A stretch of DNA of 64,000 nucleotides from Eretmocerus hayati (lineage: Eukaryota; Arthropoda; Insecta; Hymenoptera; Aphelinidae): positions 102,344,976 to 102,408,975 of the forward strand of contig CM056742.1 of NCBI GenBank assembly GCA_029851415.1, read 5' to 3'. The position numbers and the translations under genes were made by a program. Shown here piece after piece: positions 1 through 11,247 of this stretch. Numbering within the stretch: the first letter of the stretch is position 1; each line of letters opens with the position of its first letter. The notes under the pieces were generated by a model. The model was not told the DNA's origin. It searched no databases and was given only the letters and a program-made list of their open reading frames with translations.

Positions 1-1
1 A

Positions 2-1543
2 TCGGAAATCCTCGAATCTCTCTCACAAGAGGACCGTAAGAATTATCTCGCCTGTCAATTTAATACAGACGGAGCCCCTGTCTTCAAAAGTTCTCGATAC
101 TCTATCTGGCCTATATATTTGATGATTAATGAGCTACCGGTTCGTGATAGATTCAATAATCTCATTGTAGTGGGATATTGGTTTGCTTTATCCAAACCAG
201 ATATGAAAACATACTTAGGCAGGTCTGTGGATCATATGAATCGCTTCAGATCCGAGAGATCCGAGGGTATCGCATGTCCTATTAACGGCCGAATTCGCCG
301 GCTCAAACTGTTTACTCTTCTATGTACGGTGGATACAGTAGCTCGTGCCCCTGTCTCCGGACACAAACAATTCAACGCTTACTTTGGCTGTAACTGGTGT
401 CTTTATCCACGGAAATGGATTGTCAATATGGTGAAGTACCCAATACAAGTTGCTTTGACCAGAACTCGAGAAGCATTAGAGTATGTAATGGAGAACTTGA
501 GCACTCTTATGAAAACAAAAAGAGGCAGAGAAGAGCTGAAGGGCGTAGCTGAAAGAACGCCACTCATTGATCTGAAAACATTCGATGTAATCAAAGGATT
601 TGTCCCTGACTACATGCACTGTATTCTTGCTGCAGTCGCGAAGGATATCACGGGCTTGCTTGTTGACAATTCCCAGAAGAAAATCATCAATACTCTCCTG
701 AAAACCATAAAAACTCCGCATCAGGTAATCCGTCTGACTCGTGGTTTTTCTGATAAATGGAAAATGCGAGAGTGGGAGAATTGGCTTCTCTATTATGGTC
801 TATCTATACTTCCTGTTATTATCGAAGATCACATGGTGGAATATTGGGCTCTACTCGTTGATGCCACGTACATTCTCCTGCAAGATGACATATCACTCCA
901 TGAACTCAACAAAGCGCATAACAAGTTGATTGAGTTCATGGTTCTGACAGGGAAATACTTCGGCAAATCGGCCATGACTTCAAATGTCCATCAGCTGTCT
1001 CACATTTGCGATGGTGTACGCAATTGGGGACCACTTTGGGCTCATTCGTGTTTTCCGTTTGGAGCAGGAAATCACACTTTGTTGAAGGCCATAAAATCAG
1101 CTAGAGGAGTAGTGATATCACAAATGATGAGGTTTTCAAATTATGTTCATAGTTCCTCAATCTTGGAACGAAAGGTTTCACTCCTAGGTTCCTACGTGGT
1201 GAAGAATTATTGTGGTGAGGTACTATCTGCAAGAGCTCAGAAATATTGCAGAGGTCTGAACGCTCTTTACTTTGGTATGAGGAATCTGAAACCTGGGGAT
1301 ACGATCCACCAACATGCATTGCATGGTTTTGAAATATTCTCCAGGATGGTCAAGAGTGGCTGCATTTTTGCCACTTGTTTGGAAGTTAACAAGCGATCGG
1401 ATAATACGGTGGCTCAGTTACGAGATGGCCGATACGTACGAATTTGTTTGTTTTTGTATGCCAAGGAGACGACAGAAAAGACTATTTGCAATGTCATCAA
1501 AAACGTCAGACTGGGACATTGCTGGCAGTATCAAAGTCATTGA
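2..1543 (+). CDS. tnp2-type (CACTA/EnSpm-like) transposase, 5' end outside window
   Basis: The frame is open from base 2 with no start codon in view, so the gene begins upstream of the window; about 514 codons are visible. Upstream of the first in-frame Met (121) it reads NTDGAPVFKSS and SIWPIYLMINELP, the classic entry motif of tnp2-family transposases. It continues with a Cys pair (CNWC), a DYMHCI motif and, near residue 330, HQLSHICDGVRNWGPLWAHS, which resembles the DUF4218-like block of these proteins. No membrane or signal segments are seen. After 1543 a second frame (to about 1593) carries a plausible tail ending near ETELIERP, so a frameshift close to the C-terminus is possible. Family assignment rests on remembered motifs; activity is unknown. 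Low-copy domestication cannot be excluded. Confidence 0.75.
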   Translation, partial: SEILESLSQEDRKNYLACQFNTDGAPVFKSSRYSIWPIYLMINELPVRDRFNNLIVVGYWFALSKPDMKTYLGRSVDHMNRFRSERSEGIACPINGRIRRLKLFTLLCTVDTVARAPVSGHKQFNAYFGCNWCLYPRKWIVNMVKYPIQVALTRTREALEYVMENLSTLMKTKRGREELKGVAERTPLIDLKTFDVIKGFVPDYMHCILAAVAKDITGLLVDNSQKKIINTLLKTIKTPHQVIRLTRGFSDKWKMREWENWLLYYGLSILPVIIEDHMVEYWALLVDATYILLQDDISLHELNKAHNKLIEFMVLTGKYFGKSAMTSNVHQLSHICDGVRNWGPLWAHSCFPFGAGNHTLLKAIKSARGVVISQMMRFSNYVHSSSILERKVSLLGSYVVKNYCGEVLSARAQKYCRGLNALYFGMRNLKPGDTIHQHALHGFEIFSRMVKSGCIFATCLEVNKRSDNTVAQLRDGRYVRICLFLYAKETTEKTICNVIKNVRLGHCWQYQSH

Positions 1544-4500
1544 AGATTTCGAACCTGATTCAATGATCGAGACAGAATTAATAGAACGGCCGTGAGTTGT
1601 GATGAACCTTGGGTATGGTCATTATTTGAGTGCGGTCCCAAACTTGCACAAATACTAAATGTCTGGCGAGCAACAATCTGTGGAGTTTTGAGAGTTTTAT
1701 AGTGAAAGACCGACCAGTAAGTACGCGAGTGAAAAGAGCCAAAATTTATCTGAGTCAGATTAGTATATTTTGGCCAAATTGTGCACACGATCTCCGAGGA
1801 ACTTTTTTTTTCATTCAAGCATTCTCAACCTCTTGAAGAAGTTATTCTGCAATAATAATGATGATACATATTCATATAATGCATATTCATATGATATGAT
1901 ATAAGTAAAAAGAGAAAGATAACATAATGTACACGATTGTCAATTTGTTACACTTCTAACTTACACTGATTCAAAAACGAGAACAAGGCTTTGCATACAT
2001 TGGTTTTTGGTTCAATCTCCGAGGAACTTCTCGCTAGTTTTTGATAATGAAGTAGGTCCCAAAAATAGTCATTGCCAGGCTTTCAGCGCGAAAAAAATTT
2101 CTTCGCCCGCTGAAATTTTTCGAAGTTTGTAGAAAAACTATTTTTGGCGTTTTCTTCCGAGAAATCGCTAACCTGACTATGAAGATCGTAGCAAGGTCTG
2201 CGGGGTATATTTTCTTTACTCCGACGTGAGCTTTCAGGACGATATTTGAAGTCACTTTTCTCGATTTTTGGATCATTTTAGACTGGATGCCATTTCAACG
2301 CATCTCAATAATTTCCAATCCGGCTTGGCTAGTTCTGTCTGTCTTGAAAATCTCTACACTTGAATGTCTGAATCGGTCGGACAAGGCCTGAGCTATGTCC
2401 ATTAGAAGGCGGGAACTTATTAAACAATGCCCAAATTGTTTAGCCCGCCGAATCTATCGCACTCCAGTAATAGACCAGAAACCTGGTAGGGTTACTCTTT
2501 CAAGTATCCTAAACATGTAGGGAAAATTTCGTGCTGTGTTTTGGCTTCCGGTCAGACCTATGTATTCAACAAACACGATTGTTCTTGCTATTTTTTGTAC
2601 GATTCACCACCTTGAGGTTTGTTGGTATCATTTTCGATATAGATTTATTAACAACTGGTAGAAAGCAAAATTTCCGGTCCGAATCTGTTTCTTTTGTATG
2701 TGTACCAGTGATGATGCGTCAGACCATACGCCGATTTCATCCGTGATTTAGATTCAGTACTCTTGTTCACACCCATAACTATTTTTGAGATCAAACTCCT
2801 CGGCTTTTCCTTGAAGCCAGATTTTTTCGATAGTTTCATCTCACATTCCATGTTGGACCATGTCTGAATCCTCATTCAGCCATGCAAGAGATTGTACGAT
2901 TGAGAAAATTCTGAAGCGGAATCCTACTTGGAACTTCTATTCTCATTATAAAGCTGAGTCAAAACTATAGAATGTTGATTCGTTGCTTCTCGGAAATGTG
3001 GTTTAGTGGATCCTGAACGCAAGGGATGGAATAATTGTCACGATTTTATCAGGGTAACTAGAGATTAACTGACTAATTCACGTGGATTATTTTTAATGTT
3101 AGATATCTTGAGAGTTCCCAACCCTTGTATGGAAATATATTTTTACCCAAGTTTGGGCGACTGTCTGTAAATTGTGGGAAGGGATTCACGAATAAGGGAG
3201 TATGGAGGTTCTTCTGATCAATTTCTGATTGTTCTCATACATAAAGATAGAATGTTTCATTTTCATGACATAACTGTGATTATGACTCAGTCATTAAATC
3301 TTTAGGAAGAAATTGAGACATATTAATTATTTTGTATGATGTTTATGGATAAGTATATCAGTTGAACTTTGTACTACGATCAAATGTAATATTTTTGAAA
3401 ATGTTTGTATGAACGGATGAATTTCTGTAAAGCGCGTAATTTTTTGCTTATGTACAAATCTTTGTGAATAGTTTTTTTTTTCACACAAACTGGTGGGGAT
3501 CGAAACGTTCATGTAACGAATAAAGACAATGAAATATCACACTCTTATATATTCTCTCTGAATCCAATTCATTCAAATGGCATGGCTATCCTTGACAGAT
3601 AGCAGACAAGGTAGTTGTGAACATGGCAGAAAATATGATCGAAGTACTGCAATATTGCCGACTTGATTCAGCGAGCAACTGTGGCTTTCTGTTCCCTTCC
3701 AAGTTTTGATAAGAAATTCATAATCAAATGTACGTTCGTATATACGATCCGGCATACGATCGTGCGCACGATCGTATGCTTGATCGCATGTACGATCATA
3801 TGTCAAAATTTCCAGTAGGGCCTTATCCAGCTCACGTCACGCGTCAAAGAGTTCAACAGAAACTGTGGACGAAAATAGGGCGCATTCACATGAATATGAA
3901 CGATCCCCTAAACACTCCCATATTATTTCTCCAATGATGGTTATGAACAAATATGTGTGATCCACAATCGGAAGATCTGGGTGAGGAGAATACAAAGGCG
4001 AGAGCTGAATCACTGTGAGTCGAGATTCTCAAGATGAACAATTGATTCGAGTGGAATGATAAGATAAATATGCCTCCATGGGATCGATAATTCCAAGAAT
4101 GTCTCCTAGAAGAGTTCTTGCAGCATTTTGAGGTAACTGATCATATTCTTCATCTTGCTTCGCTTGAGCACCTGATGGATGGAGAACTTTTGTGAAAATA
4201 ATACAGAAGAGATTGCACGTAGCTCCTTTCTTGAATGATGGAGAATGTATGATTCGAATGGTAGAATTGGTCAAGAAGAGGAGTGACGCACTGACCATGA
4301 ACGGAATTTTGACGAAAAATTGTTTTGTAGATGGCCTGAAATTGAAAAAAAGTTGTGTATAATAGCACATTCCGATACGAAAATGTGGGAAATAGGTTTT
4401 ACTCCCGGATAACGAATCATACTTCTTGAAAAATTGTAGTTAGAATTCGACGAACTGTGCGAAAAGTACACTGCGACGCACAGTGTATCGGATAGGTAAA

Positions 4501-5064
4501 CGTGAATGAAGTGATTTGTTCCCTAGAAATGTCGACATTTCCTCTTTCTCAAGACTCACAAATTGGAAACTGTTCAGAAAAGTCTGCTGTTCATCCCTTC
4601 TGCACATCCTTCATCTGTCGTCTATTATCCGTATCAATTCCGAAGAGATCTTTAGACTTTTTGAGGAGAAACCTTGGCCGGAAACAATGCAGGGACATGA
4701 ATACGTACAACCTCTTAGAAATTCCCATTCTTGCTCCCCAATGATGATGATGAACAAGTGAGGTGACCTACAATCGGTAAATGTGTTTATTTTGGTAAGA
4801 GAAATCACTCCGCTGATCTTATTTTGCAGCGCTTTTTGAGAGTCATTATATACTTCAAATAGTTGAGTCCTTGAGATCCCACGATCTCACTCCTAGGAAA
4901 GCTAGGGGAATCATGGGAATTGATCCGAGATTTTGAGTACAAATATCCTGCTGTGACTGAGAATGTGGCAATCAAGTGATCCGGCTCGTATGTTATATAT
5001 TCGTGATATGATTGTTTCGAAGATGAAGAATCCTTGGATGTCGAACTGCGGAAATACGAGTTGC
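1544..5064. other. Unassigned flank of Polinton 1
   Basis: No convincing intact gene. Two stretches near 3933-4160 and 4735-4880 share diverged similarity (for example both carry CCAATGATG, ATGAACAA and ACAATCGG in the same order), so they look like an old tandem duplication with a spacing of about 800 bp. The minus strand at 4370-4029 has a coding-like stretch (QLPQNAARTLLGDILGIIDP) preceded by a good splice acceptor near 4344; it could be a gene remnant. A dense run of CGATCG/GATCGT inverted motifs lies at 3745-3800. Confidence 0.4.
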
Positions 5065-5375
5065 AGGGGGAGTCGCCGGAGGGACAGCAACCCGGGGAAA
5101 GATCGCCTGGAACAGTCTCCATCCGGGAGAGCAACATCGGGGACTTACCAGGTGCTCAAGGCCACACCCTGGTGTAGGCGTAGGTCCCAAAGTGAGCCTG
5201 GAGTCCCCGATGACAGGCTCCGCTGCTCCAGGGAGTCTTCCCCGGTCGATGCATCCCCTCGGCACCAGGTACCCTCTCAACCAGGTCCGCGCAGTGTGCT
5301 CATCGGCGTCCGGGAGTAGGATGACGCGCGAGTATCCCGGCTCTCGCTCGCAAGTTGAAAATAAAATACGCTGCT
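5065..5375 (+). repeat. Left terminal inverted repeat of Polinton 1
   Basis: About 305 bp match the reverse complement of 24740-25046 with only scattered differences. The inner end of the repeat resumes at 7240-7290 (TGCTCAGAATCCCCTCGCGC), because an 1826-bp insertion with a 12-bp target duplication separates the two parts. Confidence 0.9.
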
Positions 5376-5401
5376 AAAAGAATTTAGCAGAATGCTTTCT
5401 C

Positions 5402-7227
5402 ATTGCCATAGAAGAAGTCAACTCATCACATATTATTCACTCAAAAATTCAAATACATTAATATGTTACATTAATCAATTCTCCTCATGGAATTTTTATT
5501 AAAATATTTATTCATCCAAAATATCAAAACGTCTCCTAACCATGATCCAGAACATGAGATATTTTTTCGAATTTCTTTATACTGACTTTCTGTAATATCA
5601 ATTGGTGAACATCCATGATCCTTCATTTATCTTTGATCTTCATCTTCAACATCAATCAAATCCACAATATCCTCCTCAATGTTTTGTTCTTTACTATCTT
5701 GCTCTAATTCATCATCCTGTGTTTGACATTTTACTATGTTAACAGGTTTATGGTCTGATGAATATGACTCGTATACATTGAAAAGGGAATGAATCGGTTT
5801 GAAGAAAATCAAGTAAATTTGAGTATTCTTCTACAAATTAGTTATTTGAAGAATAAATTATGGAGTGTAAATTTCAATTTGCAGTAGGTGGAACAGAGTG
5901 ATAATAACGTAAAGGTCTTTATTGATTCTCATTAACGCGAGAAATTGATTGATTGATACAGAATTTTGGTAAACAGGTGATTATGTCAGGGAAGAAAGCA
6001 ATTAACTGTCGGTGAACGTGAAAATTGAAATAAAAATGTATCATTTGGAACGCAAAATTTCGAGATCGATTTGACAAAATCTTTCGAGACTTCGTAGGTG
6101 TATTTTAAAGACTGTGACGATGATGCCAGTGAATTTTGAGCATGATCGCATGAATATTTTTGACTGTTGAATTTTTTAAAGAGAAATTCGAAATTTTTCG
6201 GAAAGAAGCAAATCTTATAAATGATTTGTACTTCATTTGACTATATGAAAAAAATGTCAAGGAAGTACTTTAGATATTTTTCGGCGTGCTGGATCGATTC
6301 GTTAATACAGAATTTTGGTAAACAGGTGATTATGTTTGGAAAGGAAGCAATTAACTGTCGGTGAACGTGAAGATTGGAATAAAAATGTATCATTTGGAAC
6401 GCAAAATTTCGAGATCGATTTGACAAAATCTTCTGAGACTTTGTAGGTGTATTTTAAAGACTGTGATGATAATGCCAGTGAATTTTGAGCATGATCGCAT
6501 GAATATTTTTTGACTTGTGAATTTTTTAATGAGAAATTTGGAATTTTTCGGAAAGAAGCAAATCTTGTAAATGATTTGTATTCCATTTTACTACATAAAA
6601 AAATGTAAAGGAAGTAATTTAGAAGTTTTTGGACGTGCTGAATCGATTGGCTGATACGGAATTTTGTTAAATTGTGATTAGAAAGGTTTTATAGCCCAAC
6701 GAAAGAGAGGTGTGTAAAAGATATAATAAAATGAGCTTCAATCGAAATTCCGTATTAACCAATCGATTAAGCACGTCGAGAAACGCATAAATCAACAGCC
6801 TCAGATTTTTTGAGCAGGAAGGAGAGAATATTTTTAGTTTTTAAGATGAAAAAAAATTATACATAAATGAAAAAAATTCATAAGTATAAAAGTAATCATC
6901 GGGGGGCACTCAAAATCTAGCATTCCCATCTAGAGACGCCTCCGAACATGGCATAAAAATTTCAGGACGATCTATCAAACCGGTGAGGAGTTTTGCTGAG
7001 CGATAGAAAACAACATACATACATACACACACAGACACGGACAGAGGGCTCGAAAGACGGGGTTGTAGTAATTTTGTGAGGGGTTATAACGAAAAAATGT
7101 GACCTACATTCTGTAGATCTTGGCGAAAGGAAGAGGACTGTACCAATTTCATGTATTCAAGAGGTTCACTGGAGGAGAAAAAAATTTTTTTAGAAAAAAT
7201 TTGACGAACATTCTGCTGGCACCAAAT
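5402..7227. mobile_element. 1.8-kb insertion with 12-bp target duplication
   Basis: GAATGCTTTCTC occurs at 5390-5401 and again at 7228-7239, and the sequence on the far side continues the terminal repeat, so this block is a later insertion. It holds a 349-bp tandem repeat, an inverted pair and a CATACATACACACACA microsatellite-like tail near 7015. No transposase or reverse transcriptase is visible. A 12-bp duplication suits retroposition, but the family is not recognised. Confidence 0.7.
5957..6784. repeat. 349-bp tandem repeat with terminal hairpin
   Basis: The phrase TACAGAATTTTGGTAAACAG starts at 5957 and 6306, and a degraded third copy starts at 6655: a constant 349-bp period with two full units and one partial unit. 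The end of the array (CGATTGG...TACGGAATTT near 6643-6666) is repeated in inverse orientation at 6747-6784, giving a hairpin. No coding potential. Confidence 0.85.
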
Positions 7228-7697
7228 GAATGCTTTCTCTTTTGAGAAAGCAAAACTGCGTGGACGGGTGCTCAGAATCCCCTCGCGCATATTGATTTGA
7301 AATTGTTTACGTTACCATATTACTCATCCCAAGTTGTGAAAAAACCGAAGCGACTGTCTCAAATATCATGGAAATTGATTGCGCCATTGGAAGCGTCTTG
7401 AAATAAAACGGATCCTCTTCTCATAGCCAAGTAGAGCACCATGCGATGTCACTCAAGCATTCAAAATAGCTGTGTATTCATAGATATTCAAGGGCGATGG
7501 TTGGTATAATGAAAACAATTCAAGATGTATATTTATATTCAATTTGTGTTATATTTATTACATCATCATCCCAATGAAATGATTCGAATGATTAATTTAC
7601 ATTATTCCACCACATCATGTCTAAATCCACAAACTTATACATGATTTTTAATATTCTGCTGATGATTGGAGAGCATCAGTTTCGATTTTGAATTCAC

Positions 7698-8098
7698 TCA
7701 CATACTTTCATCGCTTTCATCGTCGCTGTCCTCAGCATCACTCGATTCCCAGGGAAACAAGAGAGAGTCATACGGGCGCTTAAAGAATACTCTGATATGG
7801 TTCGCATGATTTTTCTGCACCACTATGTATAGCTTCGAGGCTCGAGCCTCGTCTTGCATTTCCAAGAAATCCTCTCGATTTCTCCGAAGCCATCCACCAA
7901 TATTTTGGAGGAGAATAATTTTGAATTTCTCTTCAATAATAATGAGTATTCTATTCTCACCAAATGGTTCAAACTTAGTCACAGAATGCCACACATTGGT
8001 TTCAATTTCTTTGATATTTGCAAGCTCGAGAGTATAATTCAAGAATGGATGTCGGAACGCTATTTTTCTGAAAATGTGATCTGAATATGAAGAATATT
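7698..8098 (-). CDS. Unknown protein with acidic C-terminus, probable last exon
   Basis: The frame encodes about 130 residues ending in an acidic tail (SSDAEDSDDESDESM). On the minus strand a good acceptor (ATTGCAG) lies at 8099-8105 and a strong donor (GTGAGTACT) about 40 bp further upstream, so this looks like the last exon of a spliced gene whose earlier exon is not identifiable. It lies just inside the left terminal repeat of Polinton 1, downstream of the ribonucleotide reductase gene and on the same strand. I do not recognise the family; a role cannot be assigned. Confidence 0.4.
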
Positions 8099-8284
8099 CT
8101 GCAATCAACGTTGAAAAATAAATCTTTGAGTACTCACTGAGTTATAGGATTTGATAACAAGTGATGGGAACAGCTCGGCTTAACGACGCAGCGTCTCTGC
8201 TCAGAGTGCGCGAGTATTCTATCTATGACTCAACTCGTCTCCACACAGTATCTAAATCTCGTGTTGCTTCACTATTCCAAAGGA

Positions 8285-8395
8285 CGTGCTCACCTATATT
8301 TTTGAAGCGTGATACCCGCTTCGAATCACCAATTTTGAATTTTCTTTTACCAGCTATTTTTAAATTGTTGTACATAATTTCTTGTTTGTGAATGA
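8285..8395 (-). pseudogene. Duplicate integrase C-terminal fragment
   Basis: About 110 bp closely match 9780-9890, the SH3-like part of the chromodomain integrase located on the other side of the ribonucleotide reductase gene, in the same orientation. It is too short to function. Its presence means the reductase gene is flanked by two integrase fragments. Confidence 0.8.
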
Positions 8396-8403
8396 AATAT
8401 GCT

Positions 8404-9404
8404 TCAAAAATGCTCTAAAATTGTGAAATCACCAGCAGCACTATTGAATAGCCCGAATTTCTGATATTCTGAAACTTTCCGTTCGAAAAAATTTGATTTT
8501 CCTACTAAATCGATAAAACTCATGAAGTCAAATGGGTTGACAGAGTTGTGGAAATTTGTGAATCCAAGCTTGCGCAGTAGCCTATCTGCGACGAATTCAA
8601 TATACTGACACATTGATTCGAAATTCATACCAATCATATGCACAGGAAGAGCATCTCTGAAGAATGATTTTTCGATAGACTTTGCATCAGTTATAATGTT
8701 TTTAACTTTGTCTTGTGAAGGTTCATTGTTGATGTAAGAGAACATGAGACATGCAAAGTCAGTATGAAGTCCCTCGTCCCGGGAGATCAATTCGTTAGAG
8801 AACGTCAATCCAGGCATCAATCCTCGCTTTTTCAACCAAAAAATTGCTGCGAAACTACCACTAAAAAAATGCCCTCAACCGCTGCAAAGGCAACAAGCCT
8901 CTCGGGAAACGAGGCTTTTTTGCTGCATATCCATTTCATAGCCCATTCAGCTTTTTGTATAACACAGGGTATAGTTTGGATAGCATTGAATAGCATATTT
9001 TTACGCTGCTGGTCTTGAATATATGTATCGATGAGCAGTGAATACATCTCGGAATGTATGTCCTCCATGGCGATCTGGAACCCGTAAAAACATCTTGCCT
9101 CGGCAACCTGTACCTCTTGGCTAAAATTTTGCACTAGGTTTTCATTAACGATCCCATCAGATGAAGCAAAAAATGCTAAGATGTGGCTCATGAAGTCTTT
9201 TTCATTATCATTCAACTTGCTCCAGTCATTAAAATCTTTTGATGAATCAACTTCTTCAGTAGTCCAGAAAGAGGCCTCAGCTTTCTTGTAAAATTCCCAT
9301 ATTCTAGGCCACTTGATTGGGAAGAGGACAAAACGCTCGAGATTTACATCCAAAAGTGGTTCAACACAGATAGCACTTGCAACAGATCCGAGGGGAGATT
9401 CCAT
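8404..9404 (-). pseudogene. Ribonucleotide reductase small subunit (class I R2), frameshifted
   Basis: R2 makes the tyrosyl radical used by the large subunit to reduce ribonucleotides. The frame gives EPLLDVN...[22 protein letters not shown], then the ligand and radical motif [13 protein letters not shown], and, in the second segment, [16 protein letters not shown] with the remaining Glu/His ligands. The C-terminal peptide is FTILEHF rather than the usual FTLDADF but keeps the spacing F-T-x4-F. Total length of about 335 residues with a very short N-terminus is like viral or compact R2 proteins and shorter than typical insect R2. The two segments are in different frames; the break lies in a T7 run at about 8863-8869. 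No introns are seen. The Met at 9404 is preferred over the GTG at 9410. Confidence 0.9.
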
Positions 9405-9524
9405 CGCCACTAGGTTTGGGGATACGTGTTCTTACTTCAAAGAATGCTAGACTACTAATAGCGATCATCTACCCACAAATTTCGGGTCTCTTGAGCTCCT
9501 CTATGTTCAGGATATTGGCAATAC

Positions 9525-10816
9525 CTACAAAATATTTTCCCGAGGAATCCAGGTATCATGTTTGTGATCTAAGCCGAGCCATTTCACAAGAACCTGACCT
9601 TCTCGTCTTTTCATAACTTTCTCAACTAAGTAGATATCGGGATTTTTCACATGCTGAAGCTCGTGCTCATAGAAACCACCTAGTATCAATTTATCGTTAT
9701 AGTCTCTTAGTAAGTAAGTCACGGGATATGTTCTCTTAATTTCTACAATCTTGAATATTTCAGTGCTCCAATCTCTCAAGTAGCCTTTTTCAAATATATT
9801 TTTGAAGCGCGATATTCGTACTGAATCTCCTATTTTGGATTTTCCTTTACCAGCAATTTTTAGATTATTATACACCGTTTCCTGCAAAAGTTTCTCAAAT
9901 TTATCACGTTGGGACGAGCTCATCCACAGCTGGATAGGCTTGAGTCCAATGGTTCGATGTTTTGTGAGGTTATAAGCTTGAATAACACTTTGTAAAATAT
10001 CGATCCATCTGTGATAACCATTCAGTGAGAATGTGCGCCACAATCGTTCTTTCAGTGTTCTTATAAAACGCTGCACATGATTAGCTTTTTGGATACTATA
10101 GGTAGAATAAAAATTTATTCCTTTTTCATCCATGAGCGATAAGAAATCGTTATTATCGAGTTCTTCCTCATTATCAGCTTGCAGATTTTTGGGATGATTT
10201 TTTGCACCAGCTCTTTTGAGTATGCGCTGAAATGCCTGTTTCACTTCTTCACCAGTTTTCGTTTTTAGAGGCTCAGCCCATGCATATTTTGAAAAAGATC
10301 GATAACAGTGAGAATATATTTGAGATTCTTATTGGATTTCGCTTGATCAATCATAACTGCGAGATCCATCTGCCATAAATCATTCACAAACTTTACCAAA
10401 ACTTTTCTACGCGGGAATCGCCGACGAGCTGGTGCATGCAATTCTTTCACCAATTGCACTCTCTCGGCACTATGCTTGTCTCTCATTATTGACGATGTGA
10501 TTCTCTTCAATAAATCATCGGCTTTCTCCAGCACCGATCTATTTTTCTCTGTCTCAATCTCCTTCCTATGGAAATTCACGCTAGCTTCGAGCGCTTCTAT
10601 TTCTCGCTTATATTTATCAATGATTGGGACTATTATAGAATCAGTTTCTGATATGATATTATTTACTTCCACTTGCAAAATCTTGATGATCATTCGATCT
10701 GCTTTCCTTTCATCTTCAATACTCTTGATTTTTCCATCAAAATGTGCAACCAAAGATTCAAATCTCGTTCTGAGAGATCCAATTTCATTATCAATCCTTT
10801 TATCATAATTCATCAA
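9525..10816 (-). pseudogene. Polinton integrase with chromodomain, frameshifted and catalytically altered
   Basis: Retroviral-type DDE integrase of Polinton 1, which would insert element DNA into the genome. The N-terminal 100 residues are coiled-coil; then ELHAPARRRFPRR and the first catalytic Asp in DLWQMDL. The frame breaks in a T5 run near 10286-10290. The second segment has the second Asp in ADNEEE, but at the third position, where the family has Glu in V-E-R-F, it reads VQRFIRTLK (codon CAG, about 10063), so the catalytic Glu is replaced by Gln. A SH3-like region and a C-terminal chromodomain (VEKVMKRREGQVLVKWLG) follow. The next gene downstream is the reductase. The loss of Glu would predict no strand transfer. 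Confidence 0.85.
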
Positions 10817-11247
10817 AATATCATCTCAAGATGAAACAGGATATCCATGCCCAAACCCTCCTCCAAAGCATTTGGGTCTGCTGAACTTATCAACATTCAT
10901 TGTGCAACTGAGCAATTTTGTGATAGTATGTCTATCATAATCCAATATCAATATACTTGTATAAATCTAACGTATCGCCATCTATCAGCTTTCGATGTTA
11001 TGAGATTCATGGTTATAGGGGTGTGGAATGAAGAGGCAATAAAATATCGTCACAATTCTTTATTATCAATAAATTGTCATACAATTGACAGCTACGCGTG
11101 CTATGAAACAAGCTGTTCTCAAAGCACATTTATAGCGTGTATTATTGTGGTAAATACACGAATCGAATGGATAGCTCATTTTATGGTAGTCATATTCAGA
11201 AACGAGGAATTCAGTATACACATTTACCACTATAATATTCGAATGGT
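10817..11247. other. Gap in Polinton 1
   Basis: About 430 bp between the integrase and the next minus-strand gene. It is AT-rich, with a long plus-strand open frame that I take to be accidental. No promoter or repeat recognised. Confidence 0.4.

Noticed and set aside
8404..9404. Host ribonucleotide reductase gene in its normal locus
   Set aside because: It lies inside the Polinton terminal repeats, has no introns, a short N-terminus, a frameshift and flanking integrase fragments.
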